Shown piece by piece: positions 8,391 through 16,467 of a stretch of DNA of 64,000 nt (position 1 is its first letter; each line of letters opens with the position of its first letter). The position numbers were made by a program, and so were the translations under genes. Source of the DNA: Burkholderiales bacterium (GTDB lineage: Bacteria; Pseudomonadota; Gammaproteobacteria; Burkholderiales; SG8-41); NCBI GenBank assembly GCA_019635015.1, contig JAHCAG010000008.1:1-64000 (forward strand), given 5' to 3'. Below the pieces are notes generated by a model. It saw only the letters and a list, made by a program, of their open reading frames with translations, ran no database searches and was not told the DNA's origin.

Positions 8391-8702
8391 ATGGCAAAGC
8401 TCTGGCAAGTCACCAAACTGATCCGCAGCAAGAACTCGGGCCCCTTCGAGCTGACCTTCGACGTGATTTTCAGGGAACGCGCGGTCTACGAGAAGGTCCG
8501 CGACGCGAAGCTGATCAATGCCGACTGGTTCGCGAAGACCTACCGCCTGAAGCCCGAGGTGGTCGCGATCATCAACTACGATGCCGCCACTGCGATCAAG
8601 ATCACGATTCCGCGGCCGGTGATTTCGGGTGATGTCGACGACGGCGACGTGTTCGGCGGACAGCAATACGGGCCGCTGGTGGATCTGGAAGTGCCGGCCT
8701 GA
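8391..8702 (+). CDS. DUF4387 family protein
   Basis: A 103-residue protein of the DUF4387 family, which habitually sits immediately after AtuA/DUF1446 genes. Conserved-looking segments are LIRSKNSGPFELTFDVIF, RDAKLINADWFAKTYRL, and the C-terminal acidic DVDDGDVFGGQQYGPL. It begins two bases after the AtuA stop and has no signal or membrane segment. It is most likely an obligate partner or second subunit of the AtuA protein. No activity is known. REP-like repeats follow directly downstream. Confidence 0.85.
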   Translation: MAKLWQVTKLIRSKNSGPFELTFDVIFRERAVYEKVRDAKLINADWFAKTYRLKPEVVAIINYDAATAIKITIPRPVISGDVDDGDVFGGQQYGPLVDLEVPA

Positions 8703-8722
8703 AACAGCTTGCTTCTTCGCTG

Positions 8723-8833
8723 CCCCTCACCCCAACCCTCTCCCCACGAGTACGTGGGGAGAGGGAGCTTGCACTTCCACGTGCACATTCCCTCTCCCCG
8801 TCTTCTGACGGGGAGAGGGTCAGGGTGAGGGGC
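8723..8833. repeat. REP-like palindromic repeat, double copy
   Basis: Two palindromes of the 3304/3700 family. They run from CCCCTCACCCCAACCCTC to GGGTCAGGGTGAGGGG and enclose hairpins of CTCCCCAC/GTGGGGAG type and CTCTCCCCGTC/GACGGGGAGAG type. The element fills the gap between the DUF4387 gene and the 8871 gene. It can form a long stem and may attenuate read-through. Confidence 0.82.
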
Positions 8834-8870
8834 AACTACTGACCTCTACTGATCCAGGATTGTTTTTACC

Positions 8871-9578
8871 TTGACCACCCAACCCCAAGCCACCGGCCTG
8901 ATCACCGTCCGTCTCGACGTCGCCCCCGAACACGACGCCGAGTTCAACGACTGGTACCTCCTCGAACATGTGCCGCAGTTGACCGCAATGCCCGGCTTCG
9001 TGAGCACACGGCGCTATTTCTGTGAAAACGCGGACATCCGTTACCTCGCCTGGTACGAAACCGCCGACGAGACGGTGGAAGCCGGCCCGGATTTCCAGCA
9101 CATCGTCGCAAACCCCACGCCCTGGTCGCAGCGCATGCGCACGCTCTACGGTGACAAACGCGAGCGCATGAATTTCAGGTTGATGCGCGAAGTCGGCAAA
9201 ACGGACTTCGGCGACGCGCCCTGGATGTACATCGTGCACACCGACATCCCCGGGCACATCGTCGACGAGTACAACGCCTGGTACGACAGCGAGCATCTGC
9301 CCCGCTGCGCGGCGATTCCCGGCGTGCTGCGCGCGCGGCGTTACATGTCGACAGGCATACTCGGGGGCACCTCGGATGGACCGAAATATCTGACCGCCTA
9401 CGAAATGACCGGCCCCGATATCTGGGAAAGCCCGGCCGCGCTGCAGGCACGCAAGACGCCGTGGACCGAAAAAATGCGTTCGCTGTTCAGCAATACGCGG
9501 CGCGCGCTCTACAAACTCGTGGCACCCGCGGTCAGCCATGAGCAGGCGCGCAAACAACCTCGGGTATCAGTCACCTAG
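8871..9578 (+). CDS. Tandem ferredoxin-like (EthD/DUF-type dimeric alpha-beta barrel) protein
   Basis: A 235-residue protein made of two related halves. The first half holds FNDWYLLEHVPQLTAMPGFVSTRRYF (residues about 23-48), the second YNAWYDSEHLPRCAAIPGVLRARRYM (about 134-159). Both have a W-Y-x-x-E-H core, as in EthD and related dimeric alpha/beta-barrel domains, where the His contributes to a small active-site or ligand pocket. The start is a TTG at 8871 with AGGA upstream; no better ATG is available. It follows the TauD-AtuA-DUF4387 genes after a repeat, so membership of that operon is possible. Fused duplication would make an intramolecular 'dimer'. Function unknown. Confidence 0.75.
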   Translation: MTTQPQATGLITVRLDVAPEHDAEFNDWYLLEHVPQLTAMPGFVSTRRYFCENADIRYLAWYETADETVEAGPDFQHIVANPTPWSQRMRTLYGDKRERMNFRLMREVGKTDFGDAPWMYIVHTDIPGHIVDEYNAWYDSEHLPRCAAIPGVLRARRYMSTGILGGTSDGPKYLTAYEMTGPDIWESPAALQARKTPWTEKMRSLFSNTRRALYKLVAPAVSHEQARKQPRVSVT

Positions 9579-9613
9579 GCGGGCAGTGCCCGGATCTGCC
9601 GCAAGCACCGCCC

Positions 9614-10828
9614 TTAAATCACCTTCTCCGCCTTCAGCGCCGCCAGCTCTTCCTTTGAAAGCCCCAGCCACTCGCCATAGACCTGGGCATTGTCCCCGCC
9701 CAGTTCCGCGCTTGGCCTGAGTTCCGTCAGCCCCTGGTTTTCGAAGCGCAACGGACTGCGTGCCGCCGCGATCCGGCCATATTGGGGATGATCCATCCAC
9801 TCCAGCATGCCCCGCTCGTGCAGGTGCCGGTCATTGGTGATCTCCGCCAGATCGCGCACGGGCGCACAGGGAATGTGATGCGGCGAAAGAATGGCAAACA
9901 GTTCATCACGCTTGTACCGCCCCGCATATTCCCCGACAATCCTGTCGACCTCTTCACCGAGTGTGGCTCGTTTTTTGGCCGTATCGAATCTGGGATCCGA
10001 TCCCAGTTCCTCCCGGCCCATCACCTTTGTCAGGGAAATCCAGTGTTTGTTGTTGGTGCAGAGGATGGCAATGTATCCGTCCTTCACCTGGTAAACACTG
10101 TACGGTGCCGACGCCCTTCCGCTATGCGTATTTCCCGTCCTCTGCTCGAAGTTGACCGGCCCGCCATAATTTCCGGAGGCAAAATACAGCCCGAGACTGG
10201 ATGCGAGGGAAAAATAGATGGCATCCAGCATCGCCACTTCGACCCTCTGGCCCTGCCCTGTTTTTTCCCGTTCATACAGTGCCGTCACCACCGCCCCGTA
10301 GAGATGGACGCCAGCGGAAAAGTCACACAGCGCCGGACCGATTTTTGTAGGCGGCCCGTCCGGAAACCCCGTAACACTCATTGCCCCGGACATGGCCTGG
10401 ATCGAAATATCCATGGCCGGATAATCCTTGTAGGGTCCCGTGCTGCCATAGCCGGAACCCGAGGCCATGATCAGCCGGGGATTGATCTCGCGCAGCACGT
10501 CATAACCGACCCCCAGCTTGTCCAGCTTTCCCGGCAGGAAATTTTCCAGCAGCACATCCGCACGGCACGCCATGTCCAGCAGAATCTCGCGCCCGCGCTG
10601 GGTCTTGAGATTGAGCGTGACCGCCTGCTTGTTTGAATTGAGCATGGCGAACGGCAGTGCCGCCCCTCCGATGAGGGTGCGCTGGCGCATGGATTCGCCT
10701 TCAAGCGGCTCTATTTTGATGATGCGGGCCCCGGCCATTGCCATCAGAAATGTCGCATAGGGCCCGTTATAGATCTGTCCCAGGTCAAGGACCGTAATGC
10801 CCTGCAGGGGATTGCGCTGATTCTTCAC
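9614..10828 (-). CDS. CaiB/BaiF family III CoA-transferase
   Basis: A 404-residue cytosolic CoA-transferase that would activate a carboxylic acid using an acyl-CoA donor. The N-terminal LQGITVLDLGQIYNGPYAT and the catalytic Asp in YPAMDISIQAMSG are intact. KIGPALCDFSAGV and the C-terminal CoA-binding swap region follow the family pattern. The start is GTG at 10828, with AAGGGA eight bases upstream. It follows the enoyl-CoA hydratase by 24 nt, so the two form an operon. With the acyl-CoA dehydrogenases upstream it suggests CoA-dependent degradation of an exogenous acid. Confidence 0.92.
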   Translation of the reverse strand: MKNQRNPLQGITVLDLGQIYNGPYATFLMAMAGARIIKIEPLEGESMRQRTLIGGAALPFAMLNSNKQAVTLNLKTQRGREILLDMACRADVLLENFLPGKLDKLGVGYDVLREINPRLIMASGSGYGSTGPYKDYPAMDISIQAMSGAMSVTGFPDGPPTKIGPALCDFSAGVHLYGAVVTALYEREKTGQGQRVEVAMLDAIYFSLASSLGLYFASGNYGGPVNFEQRTGNTHSGRASAPYSVYQVKDGYIAILCTNNKHWISLTKVMGREELGSDPRFDTAKKRATLGEEVDRIVGEYAGRYKRDELFAILSPHHIPCAPVRDLAEITNDRHLHERGMLEWMDHPQYGRIAAARSPLRFENQGLTELRPSAELGGDNAQVYGEWLGLSKEELAALKAEKVI

Positions 10829-10852
10829 TGCTGATTTCCCTTCATTTTTGGG

Positions 10853-11647
10853 CTAACCCTTCTTGCGCGCCAGAAACGCAGCCATGAGTCTTGACGGCTC
10901 ATCGGTACGACGGGCCTCCACGCACATCTCGATGCCGCGGCGTATGCTGTCGGCGAGTGACATGCGCTCCCAATCCCGCAACAGGGACTTTTGCAATCGT
11001 ACCGCCCTTGCACCGCTGACCAGGATTGACTGTATCCACTTGTCCACCGCGGCGTCCAGTTCGGCGGCAGGAACGATTTTTTGCACGAATCCGAACTGGT
11101 ACATGTCCCTGGCATCGAATATATCGCCCGTCAGAACCAGTTCAGCCGCACGCCCCCAACCCAACAAGGACGGCAGGAGCGCCGCTTCCATGCCGGAAGG
11201 CAGGCCCACGCGCACCTCGGGCATGCCGAATTTCGCATGATCCGCAGAAGCCCGCATGTCACAGGATGCGGCAAGCTCCATGCCCGCACCAAAACAATAA
11301 CCATTGACCCGCGCAATCACGGGGACGGGGCAGCGGCGTATCGCGTCACAGGCGTAATGGGTCAGCGTGTGCTCCTCCTCCGCCTCCTCGACGGTCAAAT
11401 CCTTCATTTCCGCCAGATCCGCTCCGGCAATGAATGATTTGTCACCCGCGCCGGTCACCACAACGGCACGCAGTTTCCCGTCCTGCGACAGGCGGGAGAA
11501 CGTGCCGGCAATGGCCCGTTTTCCCGCCATGCCGAGCGCGTTGCGTTTTGCCGGGTTGTTGATCGTCACATGGGCCACATGCCCTGCATCTCCGCGTTGA
11601 TCAATGCGGACCAGAACAAGGTCACCACCATCTCCCGCCGTTTTCAT
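10853..11647 (-). CDS. Enoyl-CoA hydratase/isomerase family protein
   Basis: A 264-residue crotonase-fold protein. The oxyanion-hole regions are KSFIAGADLAEMKDL and YCFGAGMELAASCDM. The first catalytic Glu position of true hydratases corresponds to RVGLPSGMEAALLP, where Glu follows a Met rather than the usual pattern, so hydratase, isomerase or hydrolase activity cannot be separated. The ATG at 11647 is preceded by AAAGGGAA. A terminator at 11702-11725 separates it from the upstream dehydrogenase genes, so it probably starts its own transcript with the CoA-transferase. Confidence 0.9.
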   Translation of the reverse strand: MKTAGDGGDLVLVRIDQRGDAGHVAHVTINNPAKRNALGMAGKRAIAGTFSRLSQDGKLRAVVVTGAGDKSFIAGADLAEMKDLTVEEAEEEHTLTHYACDAIRRCPVPVIARVNGYCFGAGMELAASCDMRASADHAKFGMPEVRVGLPSGMEAALLPSLLGWGRAAELVLTGDIFDARDMYQFGFVQKIVPAAELDAAVDKWIQSILVSGARAVRLQKSLLRDWERMSLADSIRRGIEMCVEARRTDEPSRLMAAFLARKKG

Positions 11648-11701
11648 CTGTTTTTCCCTTTCATGCAGCCCTGACCAGCCGGAAACCGCGAAACAATAAC
11701 G

Positions 11702-11725
11702 AAAAACCCCCTCACCGAGGGGGCC
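11702..11725 (-). terminator. Rho-independent terminator of the acyl-CoA dehydrogenase genes
   Basis: On the minus strand a GAGGGGG/CCCCCTC stem with a three-base loop is followed by TTTTT. It lies 70 nt beyond the stop of the 11795-12988 gene. Confidence 0.82.
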
Positions 11726-11794
11726 GGTCCCAAACGCGGAACTGCCGCAATCTGACTGCAGGCCTGTAGCCGGTTGCGGTTCAGGCGGACAACT

Positions 11795-12988
11795 TCAGGT
11801 AGGCAGGGTCAACGGCAGGCGCTTGACGATTTTCACCCGCTGCACGGTATCACCCGCGAGATGGGTCCAGATCATCGCGTCACGCACCAGCTTGTCGACA
11901 CGCGCATGCATCATCGCGCCCTCGGGTCCGTGAATGTCCATGTTGGCCCGTGTCACCCGCTGCACAACTTCCTGCGAGTAATTCATCACCAGCACGTTGT
12001 TGCCGTAATCGGGCAGCTTGCGGTCGCGCTCCCAGGCCGTGCGCAGCACAAACGAACGCAATGACTCGGTCAGCATGTACATTTCATTCAGCTTCAACTG
12101 CACCAGCTGGTGGTCAATCAGCAGCTTGCCGGCACGTTTGTGGTTGCGCGCGAAGTGCATCGCCATGCCGACGGCATCGTCACAGATGCCCAGCGCGTTG
12201 GCGGCCAGCTCGATGTCACCGAACTCGGACTTGTCGGTGGCGCGCGCCTTGACGCCGCCGTTGACCTCGCCGACGACGTTGGCATGCGGCACACGGGCAT
12301 TCTCGAATATCAGTTCGCCGTTCTGGTAGAACCGCCAGCCGCGCTTGTTGAACACCTTGCCGATGCGGAATCCCGGTGTGTCCCTGGGGATCATGAACAT
12401 CGTGCTGCCTTCGCGGATGTTGGCGTCGGGGTTGGTGCGGGCATCGACAAAAAAGAGCTTGGCGACGCTGCCGTTGGCGATGAACATCTTGCTGCCGTTG
12501 AGCACCCAGTGGTCGCCGTCACGCTCGGCGCGCAGGCGCCAGCCGGCCTTGGGATCGTTCTCCGGCGGCATGCGGTTGTCGGAGCCGGCGTTGGCTTCGG
12601 TGCCGCCCTTGCCGAGCACGAAGCCGTGGTCGGCCATGAAGGGTTTGAGGAAACGCTCCTTCTGGTCCTTGGTGCAGGAGGCGGCGATCAGGTGGCTCCA
12701 CTTCCAGCACTGGCTGAAGGTTTTCGACACCGAGCTGTCGCCGCGTGCGAGTTCCGCCATCACCAGCGCCTGGGTCACGAAATCGGCCTCGTGGCCGCCC
12801 CACTCCTTGGGCACTGCCAGCGTGCGGAATCCGAGCTCGGAGCCACGCTTGATGATTTTCCAGTCGAAAGTCGCCTTCGGGTCGGCGATCTGGTCGCGTG
12901 CCAGCGACAGCGGCCGGATTTCCTCTTCAGCAAACTTGCGCGCTTCCATCTGCCAGCCGCGCTGCTCTTCGTTCAGTGAAAAATCCAT
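11795..12988 (-). CDS. Acyl-CoA dehydrogenase family protein
   Basis: A 397-residue flavoprotein of acyl-CoA dehydrogenase type. The N-terminal helical domain starts MDFSLNEEQRGWQMEARKF. The mid-domain has the segment DHGFVLGKGGTEANAGSDN and the flavin-contact stretch DHWVLNGSKMFIANGSVAK. The C-terminal domain includes NMDIHGPEGAMM. The usual catalytic Glu in a YEG(T) motif near the C-terminus is not visible; the aligned segment reads THLAGDTVQR. It may use another base or pair with the neighbouring dehydrogenase. It lies 44 nt after that gene, separated by an AT-rich element. Confidence 0.9.
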   Translation of the reverse strand: MDFSLNEEQRGWQMEARKFAEEEIRPLSLARDQIADPKATFDWKIIKRGSELGFRTLAVPKEWGGHEADFVTQALVMAELARGDSSVSKTFSQCWKWSHLIAASCTKDQKERFLKPFMADHGFVLGKGGTEANAGSDNRMPPENDPKAGWRLRAERDGDHWVLNGSKMFIANGSVAKLFFVDARTNPDANIREGSTMFMIPRDTPGFRIGKVFNKRGWRFYQNGELIFENARVPHANVVGEVNGGVKARATDKSEFGDIELAANALGICDDAVGMAMHFARNHKRAGKLLIDHQLVQLKLNEMYMLTESLRSFVLRTAWERDRKLPDYGNNVLVMNYSQEVVQRVTRANMDIHGPEGAMMHARVDKLVRDAMIWTHLAGDTVQRVKIVKRLPLTLPT

Positions 12989-13005
12989 GACGGGCCTTTA
13001 AAATT

Positions 13006-13027
13006 TATCAATAAAATCAAATAGTTA
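13006..13027. repeat. AT-rich intergenic element, copy A
   Basis: Contains CAATAAAATCAAATAGTTA in the gap between the two acyl-CoA dehydrogenase genes. It is 21/22 identical to 58722-58743 and related to elements at 22088, 24533, 40982 and 46482. Confidence 0.6.
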
Positions 13028-13032
13028 AATAA

Positions 13033-14265
13033 TCACCGGGAATAGCCGGCGACGGCTTCGGCCACCGCCAGCGGCGCAGCAAGGTCGCAATCGACCGAAT
13101 GCTGCAGCACTAGCGTGTCGTGCACGTATTTCTGCAGCGGCATGTCGCGCATCACGCCCATTGCACCGAAACATTCGGCTGACTCCAGCGTCGCGCGGTG
13201 CAGCGCCTGCGCGGTGAAGCTGCGCGCCACCACATGCCAGGGCAGATCGCTGACATGGCGCTCGCCGACGGCATCGGGATGATCGGTGATCCAGGCCGCC
13301 TTCAGCGTCAGTGCGCGCGCGGCCTCAAGCTGGATCGCGACATCGGCGAGTTTCATGCCTATCGACTGGTGTTCGATGATGTGGCGTCCGCCCTGCCAGC
13401 GCATTTTCGCGTAGTCCACCGCCGCCTCGTAGGCCGCGCGGGCGACACCGACATTGACCGCCGCGGTCTGCAGCATGCGCTGCGCGGCCATTCCGGAAAA
13501 CATGCGGTGCGCAGCATCGGCGGCGATCACGTCATCGGCACCAACCTTGCAGTCGTTCAGGACCACCGAAGCCACCGCGCCGTGGTGCCAGCGCGCGCGT
13601 TCGCCGCCATCACCGAATGACGGCAGCGCTTCGTCGACCTCCAGGCCCCGGGCATCACGTCCGAGCAGCACGGTCACCGTGCCCGGTTCGCCGTCGATCT
13701 TCGCCTGCACGATGAACAGCCCGGCCACCGGCGCGTTCGACACAAAGGGTGCCAGTCCGTTGATCGTCCAGCCCTTGCCGTCGCGTGTTGCGACGACTTC
13801 CGGCTCACCGATGGTTTCCGCGTCTTCCGGCACCGCCTGGTGGTAACTCCAGGCGCGCCCGGCAGTCCCGTCACGCGCAAGCAGCGCGAGGTGAAAACGG
13901 TCTTCAGCCTCGAACTTCGGGACCCAGCGCGCGCGCTGCGCTTCGGTCATCGCGCCATGCGCGGCAGAGGCCAGCAGCGCGGTTTCACCCAGCACCATCG
14001 CGAGGTCAACATCGCCGGCGGCAATTTCCTCGAGCAGCACACAACGGGTCAGCAGATCCGCGCCGGCGCCGCCAGCGTCTTCCGGCAGTGCCAGGCCGCG
14101 CAGGCCCATCTGCGAGAGCTGATCGAGAAAACCCGTCATCAGCGGTTTTTCAAAGGGTTCGAGCCGTTTCGGGTCGATCGCCGCGGGCTTGACCTCGCGC
14201 TCGACAAAATCACGGATCGCATCGCGGAACTCGAGTTGCTCCGCCGTCAGTCTGAAATCATGCAT
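13033..14265 (-). CDS. Acyl-CoA dehydrogenase-like protein, possible non-canonical partner
   Basis: A 410-residue acyl-CoA dehydrogenase fold protein. Recognisable parts are MHDFRLTAEQLEFRDAIRDFVE, GLRGLALPEDAGGAGAD, the middle sheet WTINGLAPFVSNAPVAGLF and the C-terminal helices (QSIGMKLADVAIQLEAARAL). Around the position of the catalytic Glu it reads TLVLQHSVDCDL, so the standard YEG base is absent. It could be the structural half of a heteromeric dehydrogenase with the following gene, as in the alpha2-beta2 enzymes of steroid degradation. That is inference. ATG at 14265 with CAGGAAAA upstream. Confidence 0.85.
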   Translation of the reverse strand: MHDFRLTAEQLEFRDAIRDFVEREVKPAAIDPKRLEPFEKPLMTGFLDQLSQMGLRGLALPEDAGGAGADLLTRCVLLEEIAAGDVDLAMVLGETALLASAAHGAMTEAQRARWVPKFEAEDRFHLALLARDGTAGRAWSYHQAVPEDAETIGEPEVVATRDGKGWTINGLAPFVSNAPVAGLFIVQAKIDGEPGTVTVLLGRDARGLEVDEALPSFGDGGERARWHHGAVASVVLNDCKVGADDVIAADAAHRMFSGMAAQRMLQTAAVNVGVARAAYEAAVDYAKMRWQGGRHIIEHQSIGMKLADVAIQLEAARALTLKAAWITDHPDAVGERHVSDLPWHVVARSFTAQALHRATLESAECFGAMGVMRDMPLQKYVHDTLVLQHSVDCDLAAPLAVAEAVAGYSR

Positions 14266-14455
14266 TCGGGTTTTCCTGTCTGTGCTGTTGATCCCGGGTG
14301 TGCCGCGGTCAGCTGCGGATCAATGCGGACGGCGCGCGCCCTCATCTCCTCCAACAGGCGGGCAAGGCGTGTTTTTTGTTGTTCCTGCGCGCTCAGGGAT
14401 AATGCACAAATCGCCGCAGAGCGGCAACTGCAGGCGGACTGCCAGCCACCATACG

Positions 14456-14472
14456 GACCCGGTGTCCGGGTC
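14456..14472. other. Short perfect hairpin at SDR 3' end
   Basis: GACCCGG-TGT-CCGGGTC spans the SDR stop codon. There is no T-run, so it is not a clear terminator; it may stabilise the 3' end. The rest of 14266-14455 shows no gene. Confidence 0.35.
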
Positions 14473-15265
14473 AGATCAGGCCACGCGCGATGCCACCATC
14501 CACCAGTATCGACTGGCAGGTGACATAGCTGGTCTTGTGCGAGGCGAGGAACACGACCATCGGCGCAATCTCTTCCGGTTTGCCGAAACGGCCCATCGGG
14601 ATTTCATGCGTGAATTCGGCGGCAATCTGCTCCGCCGGCACGCCGCGCTCCTGCGAAAGCCCCGCGATCCGTTTTGTCCACAATCCAGTCATCGTGCGTC
14701 CCGGCGACACTGAATTGACCCGGATATTGAAGGGCAGGAACTCGACGCCCAGGGTCTTCACCATCGCGATCAATCCGGCCTTGTGCACATTGGATACCAG
14801 TTGGTGCGGATAGGGCATGCGCGGCCCCGCCGCGCCGAGGATCACGATGCGCCCGCCTTTCGCCGATTTTTTCAGCGGCTCGAGTGCGCTGCGGATCACC
14901 CGCACGGTGCCCATCACGTTGAATTCGTAGTTTGCGTACCAGGCCGCGTCGTCGAGTTCGCCGAAAAGCGCACGCTGGCTGCCGCCGACCGCCGATACCA
15001 GGATGTCGAGGCGGTCCGTCTGCTGCTGCAGCCAGGCCTGCAGGGCGGCCACTTCGCCGGCTTTCGTCACGTCAGCGGCAAACCAGCGCACCGGGCGCCC
15101 GGTGGCGCGCTCCAGCGCGGCCGCCGCCTGTTTCAGCCGGTCCGCGCTGCGCGAACAGATCATCACCTCGGCGCCCTCTTCCAGCAGCCCCTTCGCACAT
15201 TCGTAGCCGATGCCCTCGCTGGCGCCGACAACCAGCGCCCATTCGCCCTTGATGCCCAGATCCAT
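14471..15265 (-). CDS. SDR-family oxidoreductase lacking the catalytic Tyr
   Basis: A 264-residue Rossmann-fold short-chain dehydrogenase/reductase. The cofactor motif GASEGIGYECAKGL and the Arg-containing segment CSRSADRL suggest NADP. The Lys of the YxxxK motif is present in SNVHKAGLIAM, but the residue four before it is Ser, not Tyr. The nearest Tyr is ten residues before the Lys, in RMPYPHQL. PGRTMTGLW follows the usual PG pattern. The ATG at 15265 gives the canonical N-terminus; 21 upstream codons in frame have no family similarity and overlap the terminator of the Bug gene. It is transcribed ahead of the two acyl-CoA dehydrogenases and may be a 3-hydroxyacyl-CoA dehydrogenase-like step of that pathway, or not an enzyme of the classical mechanism. 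Confidence 0.88.
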   Translation of the reverse strand: MDLGIKGEWALVVGASEGIGYECAKGLLEEGAEVMICSRSADRLKQAAAALERATGRPVRWFAADVTKAGEVAALQAWLQQQTDRLDILVSAVGGSQRALFGELDDAAWYANYEFNVMGTVRVIRSALEPLKKSAKGGRIVILGAAGPRMPYPHQLVSNVHKAGLIAMVKTLGVEFLPFNIRVNSVSPGRTMTGLWTKRIAGLSQERGVPAEQIAAEFTHEIPMGRFGKPEEIAPMVVFLASHKTSYVTCQSILVDGGIARGLI

Positions 15266-15296
15266 GTCCCTGCCCCGCCCTTCCTTCGATCGCCAC

Positions 15297-15326
15297 AAAA
15301 AAAGCAGGCGCGGAATCCGCGCCTGC
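15297..15326 (-). terminator. Rho-independent terminator of Bug gene 15350-16324
   Basis: Perfect 10-bp stem GCAGGCGCGG/CCGCGCCTGC with a three-base loop. On the minus strand it is followed by seven T residues. Confidence 0.9.
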
Positions 15327-15349
15327 AACTTCCACAGAAACGAGCCTGG

Positions 15350-16324
15350 TTATTCGACCTTGGCGCCCGTCATCTTGATCAGTTTGCCGTATTTCTCGTA
15401 ATCGACCTTCAGCGTGTTATTGAACTGGTCGACCGTGCTCGGTGCGGGATCCAGCGCCTGATTCTCGAGGATCTTGATCACCTCGGGCATTGCCAGCACC
15501 TTGTTGATCTCGGCATTGAGGCGGTCGATGATCGGCCTCGGCGTGCCGGCCGGCGCGAACACACCGATCCAGGGGCTCATGTCATAGCCGGGAACGCCTG
15601 ACTCCGACAAGGTCGGCACGTTCGGCAGCGCCTTGCTCGGCTTGGTCGAACCCAGGCCCAGAGGACGCAGCTTGCCGCCGCGGATGTGGTTGATCACCGT
15701 GCCCACCGTCGCAAACGAGGCCTGGGTCTCGCCGGCCATCAGCGCGGTGACCTGTGGCGCACCGCCCTTGTACGGTACATGTGTGATGTCGATTCCGGTC
15801 ATCGAGATCAGCAGCGCCATCTGCAGGTGCGGTGCGCTGCCGTTGCCCGACGAGGAATAGTTGATCTGGCCCGGCCGCGATTTTGCCAGCGCAATGAACT
15901 CCTTCGCGTTCTTCACCGGCAGCGAGGGATGCACGGTGAGCACGCCGGGCTGCGCCGACAGCATGCCGATGCCGGTGAAATCCTTCATCGTGTCGTAGGC
16001 AAGTTTCTTGCCGTAGAGGTGCGCATTGCCGACATGGGTGGTCGAATGCACCATGATGGTGTGGCCATCGGGTGCCGCCTTGGCGACCACATCGGCGCCG
16101 ATCGAACCCGAGGCGCCCGCGCGGTTGTCGATGACGAACTGCTGGCCCAGCGCTTCCGAGACCTTCTGCATCACAACACGGCCGACCACGTCGTTGGAGC
16201 CGCCCGGTGGCCAGGGAATGACCACGCGCACAACCTTGGACGGATAGTTCTGGGCCTGTGCCGCCAGTGGCGCACAAAGCACTGCAGCCAGCACGATGCC
16301 GGCGACGCTCAATACCTGTTTCAT
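15350..16324 (-). CDS. Bug/TctC-family solute-binding protein (tandem array, member 1)
   Basis: A 324-residue periplasmic binding protein with a Sec signal (MKQVLSVAGIVLAAVL..., cleavage near AAQAQ). Landmarks are YPSKVVRVVIPWPPGGSND, IDNRAGASGSIGADVV and HVPYKGGAPQVTAL. A Shine-Dalgarno GGAGGAGA lies before the ATG at 16324. This is the transcriptionally last of four consecutive Bug genes and has its own terminator. It shares the WPPGGSNDVVGR pocket sequence with the other three, which suggests related ligands. No transporter membrane component is linked. Confidence 0.93.
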   Translation of the reverse strand: MKQVLSVAGIVLAAVLCAPLAAQAQNYPSKVVRVVIPWPPGGSNDVVGRVVMQKVSEALGQQFVIDNRAGASGSIGADVVAKAAPDGHTIMVHSTTHVGNAHLYGKKLAYDTMKDFTGIGMLSAQPGVLTVHPSLPVKNAKEFIALAKSRPGQINYSSSGNGSAPHLQMALLISMTGIDITHVPYKGGAPQVTALMAGETQASFATVGTVINHIRGGKLRPLGLGSTKPSKALPNVPTLSESGVPGYDMSPWIGVFAPAGTPRPIIDRLNAEINKVLAMPEVIKILENQALDPAPSTVDQFNNTLKVDYEKYGKLIKMTGAKVE

Positions 16325-16414
16325 GAATATTCTCCTCCGGTGTTCACCCGCGTAAATCGCGCGGGATGCGGACGATTATCCGAAAAACCCCCTTCCCCCA
16401 CAATGTTCAGGACG

Positions 16415-16444
16415 AAAAAAAGCCGGCGACGGGCGCCGGCTTTG
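16415..16444 (-). terminator. Rho-independent terminator of Bug gene 16468-17454
   Basis: Stem GCCGGCG/CGCCGGC with a five-base loop, then seven T residues on the minus strand. Confidence 0.88.
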
Positions 16445-16467
16445 CACGATGTGGGCGTAATTCGCGC

